Source: Spirochaeta africana DSM 8902
Lineage (GTDB): Bacteria > Spirochaetota > Spirochaetia > DSM-27196 > DSM-8902
Direction of reading: 5' to 3'
DNA length: 64,000 nucleotides
Assembly: GCF_000242595.2 (NCBI RefSeq)
Contig: NC_017098.1
Location: 496,001 to 560,000 of the forward strand
Shown here one piece after another: positions 9,360 to 18,067 of the stretch. Numbering within the stretch: position 1 is the first letter of the stretch; each line of letters opens with the position of its first letter. Below the pieces are notes generated by a model. It searched no databases and was not told where the DNA came from. It worked only from the letters and a program-made list of their open reading frames with translations. The translations under genes were made by a program, and so were the position numbers.

Positions 9360-9839
9360 TCAGCGGTTGTCGATCTTTTCCGGGTACAGATCGTGCATCA
9401 GCAGGCGCTGGGCAGCGAAGTCCTGCCACGCGGTGTCGGGCTGTCCGTAGTTGGCGTAGGGGTCGATGCTGATTCCCCCGCGCGGGGTGAACTTGCCCCA
9501 GACCTCCAGGTAGCGCGGTTCAAGCAGGGCAACCAGGTCGTCGAGGATGCGATTGACGCAGTCCTCGTGGAATTCACCGCTATTGCGAAAGCTGAACAGG
9601 TACAGTTTAAGGGATTTGCTCTCGACCATACGCTTGTCGGGGATGTACTGCAGGTAGATGGTCGCGAAGTCGGGTTGATTGGTGATAGGGCAGAGACTGG
9701 TAAACTCGGGACAGTTGAATTTAACGAAGTAGTCCCGGTGCTGGTGCCGGTTTTCAAAGCTCTCCAGCACGGTGGGGTCGTATTCGACGGGGTAGGTGGT
9801 TTTTCCACCCAGCCCCAGGTTCTGCAGATCGTCACGCAT
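9360..9839 (-). CDS. queF: NADPH-dependent 7-cyano-7-deazaguanine reductase
   Basis: A 159-residue short-type QueF that reduces preQ0 to preQ1 in queuosine biosynthesis, in the cytoplasm. The catalytic cysteine lies in [16 protein letters not shown], the substrate-binding motif is [15 protein letters not shown], and the histidine-glutamate element is EFHEDC. Length matches single-domain QueF. Its start overlaps the end of the upstream transporter gene by 8 nt, so both are translated from the same mRNA behind a preQ1 riboswitch. This is a confident call because three family motifs are intact. Confidence 0.95.
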   Translation of the reverse strand: MRDDLQNLGLGGKTTYPVEYDPTVLESFENRHQHRDYFVKFNCPEFTSLCPITNQPDFATIYLQYIPDKRMVESKSLKLYLFSFRNSGEFHEDCVNRILDDLVALLEPRYLEVWGKFTPRGGISIDPYANYGQPDTAWQDFAAQRLLMHDLYPEKIDNR

Positions 9840-10539
9840 TATCGGCCTCCGTGTTCGGTGTTACCTCATCGGTGCGGTAGAAGGCACGCATGATATACAG
9901 AAAGGGGGTGTCGACGAGCGCGATGGTCAGTTTGACCATGAGCTGGCCGATGATTATGCCCCACACCGCCGGCCAGGGCATGCTGCCGGCAAAGGCGATG
10001 GTGCAGAACAGCAGGGTGTCGATGGTCTGGCTGGTGGCGGTGGAGCCGATATTGCGCAGCCACAGCGAGCCGCTGCCGGTACGCTGCTTGAGCCACTGGA
10101 ATACATAGATATCCCAGTTCTGGCTGACCAGAAAGGCGACCAGCGAGCCAACCGCGATTCGCCAGGTGGAACCCAGGATGGTCTCCAGGGCCTCTTGGTG
10201 CTGCCAGAAGCCGGCAGGTTCCCAGGCGATCACGATCTGGACCCCGATAACCAGCAGCAGCGAGGCGGTGAACCCGCCCAGGATGGCCTCCTTGGCGAAG
10301 CGATAGCCGAAGAATTCATTCAGGGCGTCGGTCAGCAGGAACGAGACCCCGTACACAATGACCCCGGCCGGGACGGTCCAGGGGCCGAACATCACGATCT
10401 TGCCGGCAAAGATGTTGGCCATGACGATAAGGGCGGCGTATACCGCGACCAGGAAGGAGGCGCCGTATTTCCGGCCGAAGGCCAGCGCCAGGGTGGTTGC
10501 GGCCAGGGTGGCAGCAATCCACAAGAGAATCAGCATCAT
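9832..10539 (-). CDS. yhhQ: queuosine precursor transporter (YhhQ/VUT family)
   Basis: A 235-residue polytopic inner-membrane protein of the COG1738/VUT_1 family, which imports preQ0/preQ1-type precursors. It shows about six hydrophobic segments, the conserved [18 protein letters not shown] motif in the middle and a [14 protein letters not shown] segment later. It lies directly downstream of a preQ1-I riboswitch and overlaps queF, so the operon pairs uptake of a precursor with its reduction. The ATG at 10539 sits 7 nt after the riboswitch-embedded AAGGAG. Confidence 0.92.
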   Translation of the reverse strand: MMLILLWIAATLAATTLALAFGRKYGASFLVAVYAALIVMANIFAGKIVMFGPWTVPAGVIVYGVSFLLTDALNEFFGYRFAKEAILGGFTASLLLVIGVQIVIAWEPAGFWQHQEALETILGSTWRIAVGSLVAFLVSQNWDIYVFQWLKQRTGSGSLWLRNIGSTATSQTIDTLLFCTIAFAGSMPWPAVWGIIIGQLMVKLTIALVDTPFLYIMRAFYRTDEVTPNTEADNA

Positions 10540-10546
10540 AAAGGGG

Positions 10547-10592
10547 CTCCTTAGTTTTCGTTTGTAACGCGAAGGATGTTGCGAACTCCGCG
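10547..10592 (-). promoter_or_regulatory. preQ1-I riboswitch upstream of yhhQ-queF
   Basis: Reading the minus strand, a 7-bp P1 helix (CGCGGAG with CUUCGCG, one G-U pair) closes the loop UUCGCAACAUC, which matches the preQ1-I loop pattern UUCUAGCUACAC. It is followed by an A-rich stretch and AAAACUAAGGAG, whose CUAAGG is the family's pseudoknot strand and also the Shine-Dalgarno sequence. Ligand binding would hide the ribosome site, so control is expected at translation. The downstream genes make and import the ligand's pathway compounds, which independently supports the call. Confidence 0.88.
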
Positions 10593-10601
10593 AGTTCCCG
10601 G

Positions 10602-10630
10602 ACTATAGCGGTATCGGGTCAGGGGGTCAA
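10602..10630 (-). promoter_or_regulatory. sigma-70 promoter of the preQ1 operon
   Basis: On the minus strand a -35 TTGACC (10630-10625) and a -10 TATAGT (10607-10602) are separated by exactly 17 bp. The predicted start lies a few bases before the riboswitch P1 helix, as expected. Confidence 0.75.
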
Positions 10631-10640
10631 TATACGAGAG

Positions 10641-10665
10641 AGGGGGCACGGTTTGTCGGCCCCCT
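10641..10665 (-). terminator. hairpin after mgtE
   Basis: A 7-bp perfect stem (AGGGGGC with GCCCCCT, 11-nt loop) lies 28 nt beyond the mgtE stop and just before the next promoter. No U tract follows, so termination may be weak or Rho-assisted. Confidence 0.45.
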
Positions 10666-10692
10666 CCAAGTCTTCAGGTTTGTATCAGAATC

Positions 10693-12087
10693 TCAGCCAA
10701 TTACCTGGGGCAGGAAGATGGAAACAGCTGCGAAATAAATTGCGAGGCCGCTGATGTCCTTGACAGTGGTGATGATCGGGTCGGCGCCGGCGGCTTGATC
10801 AAATCCCATTTTGATCAGGATAAACGGTATAATAAATCCCAGCATTACCCCGATAGTAATAACCAGGAACAAGGATACTCCGACTGCAACACCCAGCATG
10901 GGTATACCCTGCCAGACAGCTGCAAACACACCGCCGATCAGGCCGAGAGCGAGTGCCATACCGACTCCTTTTGCAGTCTCATGGAACCAGTGGTGCAGGA
11001 ATCTGCGCATATTGATCTGACCAAGCACTACCGCCCGGGTAAAGATGGTAGAGGACTGGGTTCCAACGTTGCCTCCCATATCCATGATTACGGGGATGAA
11101 GAAAGCTGTTGCTACGATTGCTTCCAGTACTTCTTCAAAGGCGTCAATAACCAGGCCTGCAAGCATACCGCCGGTAAGGGTGATCAGCAGGAAAGGTACC
11201 CGTACCTTGAAGGCATGCCAGAATCCGCCTTTGATCAATTTCTCGCTCCGGTCAGATTCCGTTTTTGACAGGTCCAGAAGACCGATCTTATCGAACATGT
11301 CATCGGTAGTCTCTTCCCGGATAACATCCATAGCATCGTCAGCAGTCAGTACCCCAACCAGCCGGTTCTCGGCATCCAGTACCGGGAGCTCGACGGTGTC
11401 CAGGCGCTGCAGCAGTCGAGCCGCTTCTTCCTGATCATCCCCGGTGTGCACGGCATCATAGCCGCCGACCGGCAGCAGTTCAGCAATGGTTCGTGCTCCA
11501 TCGGCCAGTACCAGCGTGCTGAGTGGCAGGACACCTTCCAGATGCCGCGTTTCGTCGATTACATATACAGTGTGTACCGGCACATCAAGTCCGGCATTCC
11601 GTTCTTTGATGGCCTGCAAGGCATCGGCGGCTCTCTGGTTCTTTTTTGCCTGCAGGTACACCGGCGACATGATACGCCCTACGGTGTCGTCGGCGTAGCC
11701 CATCAGCTTGGACGCTGCGGTTCGCTGTTCTTTGGGCAGCCCTTCGAGGAATCGCTTGGCAACCTTGGCCGGCAGTTCATCCAGCAGGCGAACCTGGTCA
11801 TCCGGATCCAGTTCCCCGATAAGCTTGAGGGCTTCGTCACGGGTAAAGGCCTGGATGAGGTCTTTCTGCATGGTCGCGTCCATAATATCGAAAACTTCGA
11901 TAGCGGTGCTCTTGTCCAGCAGGCGAAATACGACAGCCATGTCCTGTTCGGTGAGGATCGATAATGCGTTCAGGATCTCCAGTGCGGTCATCCTTCGCAA
12001 GATATCCTTGACCGGTGCCAGGTTCTGGCTGCGGATGTGGTCGTGAGCAAACTTGGCAAATTCTGCCTTGGTAATGTTAGTGTACAT
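10693..12087 (-). CDS. mgtE: magnesium transporter MgtE
   Basis: A 464-residue Mg2+ channel of the inner membrane. Residues about 20-130 form the helical N domain (MgtE_N), about 135-260 hold two CBS domains, and the C-terminal 180 residues contain five membrane helices with the conserved FIPVIMDMGGNVGTQSSTIF pore segment. Length is typical. It follows mgtC with a 32-bp gap and lies downstream of an M-box riboswitch, so it should be expressed when Mg2+ is low. The MgtE N and CBS domains themselves also gate the channel by Mg2+ in known homologues. Confidence 0.95.
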   Translation of the reverse strand: MYTNITKAEFAKFAHDHIRSQNLAPVKDILRRMTALEILNALSILTEQDMAVVFRLLDKSTAIEVFDIMDATMQKDLIQAFTRDEALKLIGELDPDDQVRLLDELPAKVAKRFLEGLPKEQRTAASKLMGYADDTVGRIMSPVYLQAKKNQRAADALQAIKERNAGLDVPVHTVYVIDETRHLEGVLPLSTLVLADGARTIAELLPVGGYDAVHTGDDQEEAARLLQRLDTVELPVLDAENRLVGVLTADDAMDVIREETTDDMFDKIGLLDLSKTESDRSEKLIKGGFWHAFKVRVPFLLITLTGGMLAGLVIDAFEEVLEAIVATAFFIPVIMDMGGNVGTQSSTIFTRAVVLGQINMRRFLHHWFHETAKGVGMALALGLIGGVFAAVWQGIPMLGVAVGVSLFLVITIGVMLGFIIPFILIKMGFDQAAGADPIITTVKDISGLAIYFAAVSIFLPQVIG

Positions 12088-12119
12088 AGTGTATCTCCAA
12101 AAATATTATTGTGATGAAA

Positions 12120-12797
12120 TCACGCAGCGATTTCCCAATGCACTGCGTGAACCGATTGTTCTACGCCAATCCTGGCGATCGTGTTTTCCAGCTTTACCGC
12201 ATGGCCCTGCTGCATCCTCAGGCGTGCGATCACCGCAACCTGATCGGGCTTGTCGGCTTCCTCCCGCGACAACCCAACCAGTGCTATTGCATCGGCGGTG
12301 AGCATCGAGTGCAACACTGACCGGATATGGTGCTCATCATGCAGTTCGCAGATGATTACCATCCGGTAATCCAGATCCAGCTCCTCGGTAGTACTGTGGG
12401 TAATCCGGTACGAGAATCGCAATGCAGTGTTGGCGATCAGTATCATTGCTACCCCAATCCCGGCTTCGGGGATGAACCCGAATCCGGTCAGGGCGCCAAC
12501 AGCAGCGGTTGCCCATATCGTGGCAGCGGTGTTCAGACCTGATACCGAGAATCCCTCTTTGAAGATTACCCCCGCACCGATAAATCCGATGCCGGAAACA
12601 ATCTGGGCGGGGATTCTGGTAGGACTGGTATCACCCTCCACCATTACCGACAGCAGTACAAAGAGGGTGGCCCCGACGGCGACCAGTGCATTGGTTCGTA
12701 TGCCGGCGGTGCGCTGGCGCCACTGCCGTTCTGCTCCAATGAACATGCCGAATGCCAATGCTGCGGCCAGTCGTAGTGCAAAGATATGCAGCATCAT
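12120..12797 (-). CDS. mgtC: MgtC/SapB family membrane protein
   Basis: A 225-residue membrane protein. The N-terminal 140 residues carry the MgtC core with several membrane helices and the family motifs GAERQWRQRTAGIRTNAL and SGIGFIGAGVIFKEG. The C-terminal cytoplasmic part resembles an ACT-like regulatory domain. AAGGAG precedes the ATG at 12797. It is the first gene of an M-box-controlled mgtC-mgtE operon. In other bacteria MgtC is linked to growth in low Mg2+ and to control of ATP synthase, not proven to be a transporter. Confidence 0.92.
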   Translation of the reverse strand: MMLHIFALRLAAALAFGMFIGAERQWRQRTAGIRTNALVAVGATLFVLLSVMVEGDTSPTRIPAQIVSGIGFIGAGVIFKEGFSVSGLNTAATIWATAAVGALTGFGFIPEAGIGVAMILIANTALRFSYRITHSTTEELDLDYRMVIICELHDEHHIRSVLHSMLTADAIALVGLSREEADKPDQVAVIARLRMQQGHAVKLENTIARIGVEQSVHAVHWEIAA

Positions 12798-13009
12798 GAT
12801 AATACTCCTTGTCGTGTGCTCCGACAGGAATCGATGCTGCAGTGTGAGTGATCTGATCAGCAGCGCTGGTCAGTACCCGGCAGGCAGGCAGGCGAACTGT
12901 CGGAGGCTGTGCTGTGGCGATAACGTATAGACCCAGGGTCAGTGTCCAAAGTCGTCCTCCTTGTTACAGTTCGCCGGTGGGTTTCGGCCAGCAACGCTGG
13001 CACGCGGCG

Positions 13010-13050
13010 AAAAAAAACGGCCTTTTCCGGCGGAACCGAAAAAGGCCGTT
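13010..13050 (-). terminator. intrinsic terminator in the mgtC leader
   Basis: On the minus strand AACGGCCTTTT and its complement form an 11-bp stem around a short GC-rich loop, followed by a run of eight T. It lies between the M-box aptamer and mgtC, so it is the likely expression platform that stops transcription when Mg2+ is bound. Confidence 0.85.
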
Positions 13051-13132
13051 GCACGAACAGCTGTCACTGCGGGTGCAGTGCTGCTCGTCCCGGCTGCAGC
13101 GACGTTCTCTGTCGGGCAGCGTTCGGGTGCGT

Positions 13133-13298
13133 GGCCTTCCTCGATTCGGATTTGGCACTGTACAACGTAGCGCGGGGTTAGCGCGCGAGCCGCGTTATGC
13201 ACATCCTTAATCCGAATGTGCCTGTTCTACCCCTTGGCGTCTTTCGACATTTCGGGGCAGCGGCCTGGGTTTGTACAGGAGCCTCACCTTTCAAAGGC
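13133..13298 (-). promoter_or_regulatory. M-box (ykoK) magnesium riboswitch
   Basis: The minus strand holds the M-box core in order: AGGTGAGGCTCCTGTACA, then CCGCTGCCCCGAAATGTCG, AAAGACGCCAAGGGGTAGAA and ACAGG. An 8-bp helix TTCGGATT/AATCCGAA follows, and an outer helix GCCTTT/GAAGGC closes an aptamer of about 166 nt, the usual M-box size. It precedes an intrinsic terminator and the mgtC-mgtE operon. The remaining leader from 12798 to 13009 has no gene and no structure I can name; it may hold the antiterminator or a second processing site. Confidence 0.92.
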
Positions 13299-13308
13299 GT
13301 ATATCGGC

Positions 13309-13337
13309 ATATTACTAAATTGCCCGGTATGTGTCAA
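13309..13337 (-). promoter_or_regulatory. sigma-70 promoter of the M-box/mgtC-mgtE transcript
   Basis: On the minus strand a perfect -35 TTGACA (13337-13332) and a -10 TAATAT (13314-13309) are 17 bp apart. The predicted start lies a few bases before the riboswitch outer helix. Confidence 0.85.
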
Positions 13338-13338
13338 G

Positions 13339-13358
13339 CACATGACATCTGTCATGTG
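13339..13358. promoter_or_regulatory. palindromic operator candidate between mgtC leader and ABC exporter
   Basis: CACATGACA and TGTCATGTG form a perfect inverted repeat with a 2-bp centre, immediately upstream of the riboswitch promoter's -35 box. A second related site TGTC-N4-GACA follows at 13365-13376, on the side of the exporter gene that starts at 13429. The arrangement suggests a dimeric regulator acting on one or both divergent units; none is identified. Confidence 0.5.
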
Positions 13359-13428
13359 AAAAAGTGTCATGCGACATCTGGCGGGGCAGGAACAGCGGCA
13401 GTAGTATCTGCAGTATCGGAGGCATACT

Positions 13429-14361
13429 ATGACGATATCTATCAATCAACTGGTAAAACGCTATGGCAGCTTTACGGCTGTCGATCATATCGACCTGCAG
13501 ATCCCACAGGGCGAGATCTGCGGGCTGCTGGGCCCGAATGGTGCCGGGAAAACCACCACCATCAAGTGTATTGCCGGGCTGCACGGGTTCGATGCCGGGC
13601 GCATCGAGGTGTTCGGGCTGGATCGGGGGCAGGAGCACCGGCGGATACAGCAGCGGATCGGGCTGGTTCCGCAGGAGGTTGCCCTGTACGAGGATTTGAG
13701 TGCCTATGAGAATGCCCTGTTCTTCGGGCGGATGTACGGGCTGCGCGGGCAGGCCCTGCGCGACGGGGTAAAGCAGGCGCTGGAGTTTACCGAGCTGTGG
13801 GAGCGGCGCGATCAGCGCCCCAAGCAGTACTCGGGCGGCATGAAGCGACGCCTGAACATTGCCTGTGCGCTGGTGCACAGCCCGGAGCTGATCATCCTGG
13901 ATGAACCGACGGTAGGGATCGATCCGCAGTCGCGCAATCACATCCTGGAGTCGATCCGGGAACTGAACCGGCGCGGTACCACGGTGCTGTATACCTCGCA
14001 CTACATGGAGGAGGTGGAGGCAATCTGCTCGCGGGTGGCGATTATCGACCATGGCCGGGTGATTGCCGACGGCAGCAAGGAAGAGGTCAAGAACCTGATT
14101 GCCGAGGAAGAGCAGATTACGGTTGCGGCGGATCATATCAGTGAGGCAACCCTCGAGGCTATCCGCAACATGTCCGGGGTGCTGGCAGTGACTCATGAGG
14201 AGGCTACCCTGCGGATCGCCGCCCAGCGGCAGGCGGTGCGGGTAGGACAGATTATCGAGCGGCTGAGCGCCGGCGGGGCCGAGCTGCACTCGGTACAGCT
14301 GGAACAGCCAAGCCTGGAAGGGGTGTTTCTGACCCTGACCGGCCGCAGCCTGCGCGATTAA
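13429..14361 (+). CDS. ABC-2 type exporter ATP-binding protein
   Basis: A 310-residue ATPase of the DrrA/CcmA class. Walker A is [10 protein letters not shown], the Q loop follows as [11 protein letters not shown], the signature is YSGGMKRRL, Walker B is [12 protein letters not shown], and the switch histidine is in [12 protein letters not shown]-terminal extension of about 90 residues is typical of drug or lipid exporters. GGAGG precedes the ATG at 13429. It should energise the two permeases encoded directly downstream. A drug, lantibiotic or lipid substrate is inferred from the nearby NarL-type two-component system, not from the sequence itself. Confidence 0.92.
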   Translation: MTISINQLVKRYGSFTAVDHIDLQIPQGEICGLLGPNGAGKTTTIKCIAGLHGFDAGRIEVFGLDRGQEHRRIQQRIGLVPQEVALYEDLSAYENALFFGRMYGLRGQALRDGVKQALEFTELWERRDQRPKQYSGGMKRRLNIACALVHSPELIILDEPTVGIDPQSRNHILESIRELNRRGTTVLYTSHYMEEVEAICSRVAIIDHGRVIADGSKEEVKNLIAEEEQITVAADHISEATLEAIRNMSGVLAVTHEEATLRIAAQRQAVRVGQIIERLSAGGAELHSVQLEQPSLEGVFLTLTGRSLRD

Positions 14362-14371
14362 GGGGGATGGC

Positions 14372-15508
14372 ATGAAAACATTGACCGTACTGTACTACAC
14401 CCTGGTGCGCATGTGGCGCGATCGGGGATCGGTGTTCCAGATGACCCTGCAGCCGTTCCTGTTCATCCTGATTCTTGGCCTTGCCTTGAGTACCCAGTTC
14501 GATCCCCGCGACCTGGAGCCGGCAGTGGTGGCACTGGTAGAGCCTGCGGATGCTGACGACGGGGAGCGCGAGTTTCTGAGCGGTATCCGGGGAGCGCTGG
14601 ATCAGGAAGGGGTGGGTGATCTGCTGCGGTTTGTCACCGTAGAAACCCGGCAGGAGGCACTGGAGATGGTGTCGGCCGGCAGTGCCGAGGCTACTGCATT
14701 CTATGATGGAGATGCCCGCCGCCTGACGATTACACGCCGGTCTGCTACTGCTCTGAGCAGCCGTATCCCGGCGGCGGTGCTGGAGAATATAGTCCAGGGA
14801 GCCAACACCACGGTGTACATCCAGCAGGCCGGGGCCGAACCGGTGCCGTTTGCCCGGCAGGCGGTGGATATCCAGGAGCTGGATCTGGCCAGTACCCGGC
14901 GTTCCAGCTCAGCGATGGAGTATTACTCGGTGACCATGCTGGTGATGACCCTGCTGTTCGGCGCGATGGGTGCCAGTTACGGGCTGTCCGAGGATCTGCT
15001 GCGCAGTGTAGGGCAGCGTATGGCGGTCGCCCCGCTGGTGGGTTTTGAACACTACCTGGGCAAGGTTGCTGGCAACGCACTGTTTGTCTGGGTACTGGGG
15101 CTGGTGCTGATGCTGGCTACCGCGCTCCTGTTCGGGGTGCCGTGGCTGGCCAGCCCGGCAGTGTTTGCCGAGGCAGCCGCGATAACCGCTGCAGTCAGTC
15201 TGCTGGCTACCGCGATCGGTGCGCTGATGCTGATCCTGCTGCGCAGCGAAGAGGGCTCCGGGGTGGTGCTGAACCTGCTGATCCTGGCCTGGACCCTGCT
15301 GGCCGGCGGCTTTGTTGTGCTGCCGCGCAACAGCGTGACCTGGCTGCTGGAGCGCCTGACCCCGAACTTTCTGGCGCAGCGGGCCTACTTCAATCTGTTG
15401 TACTGGGGAGATCCCGGGGTAACCTCCTCCACTATTCTGATACTTACTGGTCTGGCCGTGGTGACCGGACTGGCGGCAGTAGGGCTGTCGCGAAGGAGAA
15501 TCGCATGA
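14372..15508 (+). CDS. ABC-2 type exporter permease
   Basis: A 378-residue inner-membrane protein with the ABC2_membrane_3 layout: an N-terminal helix (residues about 20-40), a large extracytoplasmic domain (about 45-190) and five or more C-terminal helices from about residue 195. AGGGGGAT precedes the ATG. Its stop overlaps the next start by ATGA, so the two permeases are translationally coupled and probably form a heterodimer with the upstream ATPase. Substrate unknown. Confidence 0.88.
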   Translation: MKTLTVLYYTLVRMWRDRGSVFQMTLQPFLFILILGLALSTQFDPRDLEPAVVALVEPADADDGEREFLSGIRGALDQEGVGDLLRFVTVETRQEALEMVSAGSAEATAFYDGDARRLTITRRSATALSSRIPAAVLENIVQGANTTVYIQQAGAEPVPFARQAVDIQELDLASTRRSSSAMEYYSVTMLVMTLLFGAMGASYGLSEDLLRSVGQRMAVAPLVGFEHYLGKVAGNALFVWVLGLVLMLATALLFGVPWLASPAVFAEAAAITAAVSLLATAIGALMLILLRSEEGSGVVLNLLILAWTLLAGGFVVLPRNSVTWLLERLTPNFLAQRAYFNLLYWGDPGVTSSTILILTGLAVVTGLAAVGLSRRRIA

Positions 15509-16638
15509 AAGGGATTACCATTCATATAAGGCGCATACTGCGCAATAAACTGATTATCGGGGCGGCTGCGGTGATTCCGGTGGTTATGCTGCTGCTGGGC
15601 GGGCGTGCCGGCGACATGCTGCCGGGGATGGCGGTGATAAACCAGGACGGCGGACCACTGGCGGGCCTGGTAGTCGAGAGCCTGGCACAGTCCTACCGGG
15701 TGGAGCAGCTGTCTGCCGATGAGGTAGAGGAGCAGGTGCGCCGGGGCGGGCTGGAGTATGTCCTGGAGATACCGACGGGTTTCGGTGCCGAGGTCCTGGC
15801 TGCCCGCACCCCGCAGCTGGCCGGCACCGCGGTGAACAATCCGCACAGTGCGCTGCATGTCCGCGAGGCGGTAGAGCAGGTAACCCGCCCGGCGCTGGTG
15901 CTGGCGTCATCGCTGCAGCCGGAGACAGAGCAGCAGCTGGCAGCGGCATTGCAGCAGGTACAGCAGGGGCCGTTCCGGGTGGAACAGGAAATACACAGCC
16001 GTAACGGTGAGCTGTCGGCGGCCAATGCTAATGGCTTCCTGCTGGCCATGAACCTGTTTACCATGATTATGCTGCTGATGGGCCTGTATGGCGGCATCAA
16101 CCTGATGCGTGACCGGCGCAGCGGAACGGTGATGCGGGCCGCCGCCGCACCGGCCGGGCTGCGCGGCTATGTAGGCGGGCTGCTGGCGGCCCTGATGGCG
16201 GTGCAGCTGCTGCAGGTGGCCCTTACCACGGCCGCTGCCGGGCTGGTTTTTCCGGATATTCGGCTTGCGGTGCTGGCACGCAGCTTCGGGGTAATGTCCC
16301 TGTTTGCCATGACCAGTCTGGCCTTCGGGGTTGCCCTTGCCGGGGTGGCCAAAAGTATGAATCAGCTGGGGGTACTGGGTTCGATATTTATCTTCCCCAT
16401 GGCGATGCTGGGGGGATCCTTCTGGCCGATCGAGATTATGCCGCAGCAGCTGCAGCGGATATCGGTGCTTATGCCCAACTACTGGGCTGGTCAGGCGATT
16501 CAGCTCTCGCTGGCGCAGGCCGGGCTGCAGGATTTCCTGCTGCCGATCGCGATATTGGGTGCCTATGCGGCGCTGCTGTTTGTGCTCGGGTCATGGAAGC
16601 GTGATCAGGTTACCAGCGGGCGCGAGATGCGCGAGTAA
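15505..16638 (+). CDS. ABC-2 type exporter permease, second subunit
   Basis: A 377-residue paralogue of the preceding permease with the same topology: one N-terminal helix, a long extracytoplasmic domain rich in Gln/Glu around residues 110-170, and a C-terminal block of helices beginning NGFLLAMNLFTMIMLLMGLY. The ATG at 15505 is preceded by AAGGAG and shares ATGA with the upstream stop. Together with the ATPase it should form one exporter. The next gene, a histidine kinase, starts 40 bp later behind its own promoter. Confidence 0.88.
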   Translation: MKGITIHIRRILRNKLIIGAAAVIPVVMLLLGGRAGDMLPGMAVINQDGGPLAGLVVESLAQSYRVEQLSADEVEEQVRRGGLEYVLEIPTGFGAEVLAARTPQLAGTAVNNPHSALHVREAVEQVTRPALVLASSLQPETEQQLAAALQQVQQGPFRVEQEIHSRNGELSAANANGFLLAMNLFTMIMLLMGLYGGINLMRDRRSGTVMRAAAAPAGLRGYVGGLLAALMAVQLLQVALTTAAAGLVFPDIRLAVLARSFGVMSLFAMTSLAFGVALAGVAKSMNQLGVLGSIFIFPMAMLGGSFWPIEIMPQQLQRISVLMPNYWAGQAIQLSLAQAGLQDFLLPIAILGAYAALLFVLGSWKRDQVTSGREMRE

Positions 16639-16643
16639 TCCGC

Positions 16644-16672
16644 TTGCCGCAGTCCAGCTTTCGGATTAGGAT
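16644..16672 (+). promoter_or_regulatory. promoter of the histidine kinase gene, leaderless layout
   Basis: A -35 TTGCCG (16644-16649), a 17-bp spacer and a -10 TAGGAT (16667-16672) end only 6 nt before the ATG at 16679. No Shine-Dalgarno sequence fits between them. Confidence 0.55.
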
Positions 16673-16678
16673 TTCTGC

Positions 16679-18067
16679 ATGCAGCCCCGGAATGTCCCGG
16701 TCGGACAGATTCGTACTGGTATTGCCCTCGCCTATTATCTGCAGGTGCCATTGGTACTTGCCGGGCTGGGGCAGCTGTCGGCGGCCCGGCTGCTGGTAAT
16801 CCTGACCGTCGCCGTTGGCGAGGCGTTGCGGCGGCGCTTCCTGCCGCATCCGGGGATGGCCGCGGCTGTTGCCGGACTGGCACTGGGCGTTGCTGTGGCC
16901 GATCCGGTGCTGATCGCACTGGCACCGGCAGCCGCGCTGGCAGCCGGGAGTTCAGGTCGTACGACGGCTGCCAGCCTGGCCAGTGGCCCGGCCGCTGTCG
17001 TCGGAATCCTGGCTGCAGTTGCTGCCATCGCCGTGTCGGAGTTTGGCCTGCCGGTTTTAGGGGATTACGGGGTTGTCGAGGCGGTCGAGGGTTCCGGGGT
17101 CACCCGGGCTGCTGTTGTCGGTCCTGGCCACACCGCTGTGGCTGCCGGATTCGACGGATCTGCCGGAGCCCCCGCAACAGCACTGCTCTTTCGGCTGTAT
17201 CGCACCGCCGGGCTGGCTGTACTGGCCGCTGCCCTGGGGCTCAGTGAGTTTTTACTGGTGCGACTGGGAGAAAGCCAGACCGCTGCTCGCGATTTGCAGG
17301 ATGATCAGCAGCATCTGCTGCACCTGTTAGGCCAGCGCGATCTCCAGATGCAGCAGGCCCGCGACGCCCTTACCGGGCGCATCGAACTGACCGAGCGAAA
17401 CCGGATTGCACGTACCCTGCATGATGCCCTTGGCCATGGTCTGACCGGCGCATTGTGGCAGCTGCGCGCTGCCGATCAGCTGCTGTCGCACGGCGAGACC
17501 GACCCGGCCGGGGAGTCGCTTCGGCGCGGGATCGCCGCCGTGGACGATGGCCTGGCCGCTATTCGTGCTACGGTGCAGGATCTGCGCCCGCGCGAGGTGC
17601 CGGATCTGTTGCTGCTGCGCAAGCTGGTGGAGGAGTTCCGCTACTGCCCGGCCGCGCTGCAGTTCAGCGGCGACCCTGCCCGCATTCCCGGAGGGGTGCT
17701 GGCGGTCTTCTGCGATAATCTGCGTGAGCTCTTGACCAACACCATGCGGCACTCACAAGCCAGTCAGGTACAGATAACCGTGTCACACAGCCCGGGGTTC
17801 AGCCGCCTGGAGTATCGTGACAACGGGGTCGGGCTGCCTCGCAGCGGGCCGGCAGCTGCCGAACACCGCGGGATGCGCGACGCCGGTGGTGCAGTCAGCA
17901 CTCCTGGCCGTGCTCCCCAGCCCGGCGTGCTGCGTGTTCCGGGATCCGGCATGGGGCTGGATGGCATCCGCACCCGCACCGAGGCGATTGGCGGGCGCTG
18001 CAGCTTTGGCAGTGACAGCAGCCGCGGTTTCGTCTGTGTCTGCCTGGTGCAAGGAGGGACTGAATGA
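16679..18067 (+). CDS. sensor histidine kinase (NarL/LiaS-type, HisKA_3)
   Basis: A 462-residue membrane kinase. Residues about 1-210 hold Ala/Leu-rich membrane helices in two blocks. The dimerisation and phosphoacceptor helix contains RNRIARTLHDALGHGLTGAL with the phosphorylated histidine in LHD. The ATPase domain has N-box residues LLTNTMRHSQAS, DNGVGLP and GMGLDGIRTR. A Gly/Pro-rich loop (about residues 400-420) is inserted between the last two, consistent with other insertions in this window. The stop shares ATGA with the response regulator start. It probably senses envelope stress or the exporter's substrate. Confidence 0.88.
   Translation: MQPRNVPVGQIRTGIALAYYLQVPLVLAGLGQLSAARLLVILTVAVGEALRRRFLPHPGMAAAVAGLALGVAVADPVLIALAPAAALAAGSSGRTTAASLASGPAAVVGILAAVAAIAVSEFGLPVLGDYGVVEAVEGSGVTRAAVVGPGHTAVAAGFDGSAGAPATALLFRLYRTAGLAVLAAALGLSEFLLVRLGESQTAARDLQDDQQHLLHLLGQRDLQMQQARDALTGRIELTERNRIARTLHDALGHGLTGALWQLRAADQLLSHGETDPAGESLRRGIAAVDDGLAAIRATVQDLRPREVPDLLLLRKLVEEFRYCPAALQFSGDPARIPGGVLAVFCDNLRELLTNTMRHSQASQVQITVSHSPGFSRLEYRDNGVGLPRSGPAAAEHRGMRDAGGAVSTPGRAPQPGVLRVPGSGMGLDGIRTRTEAIGGRCSFGSDSSRGFVCVCLVQGGTE

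Noticed and set aside
12798-13009. A second riboswitch or small gene between the terminator and mgtC
   Set aside because: No known aptamer pattern and no frame with a ribosome site could be supported.
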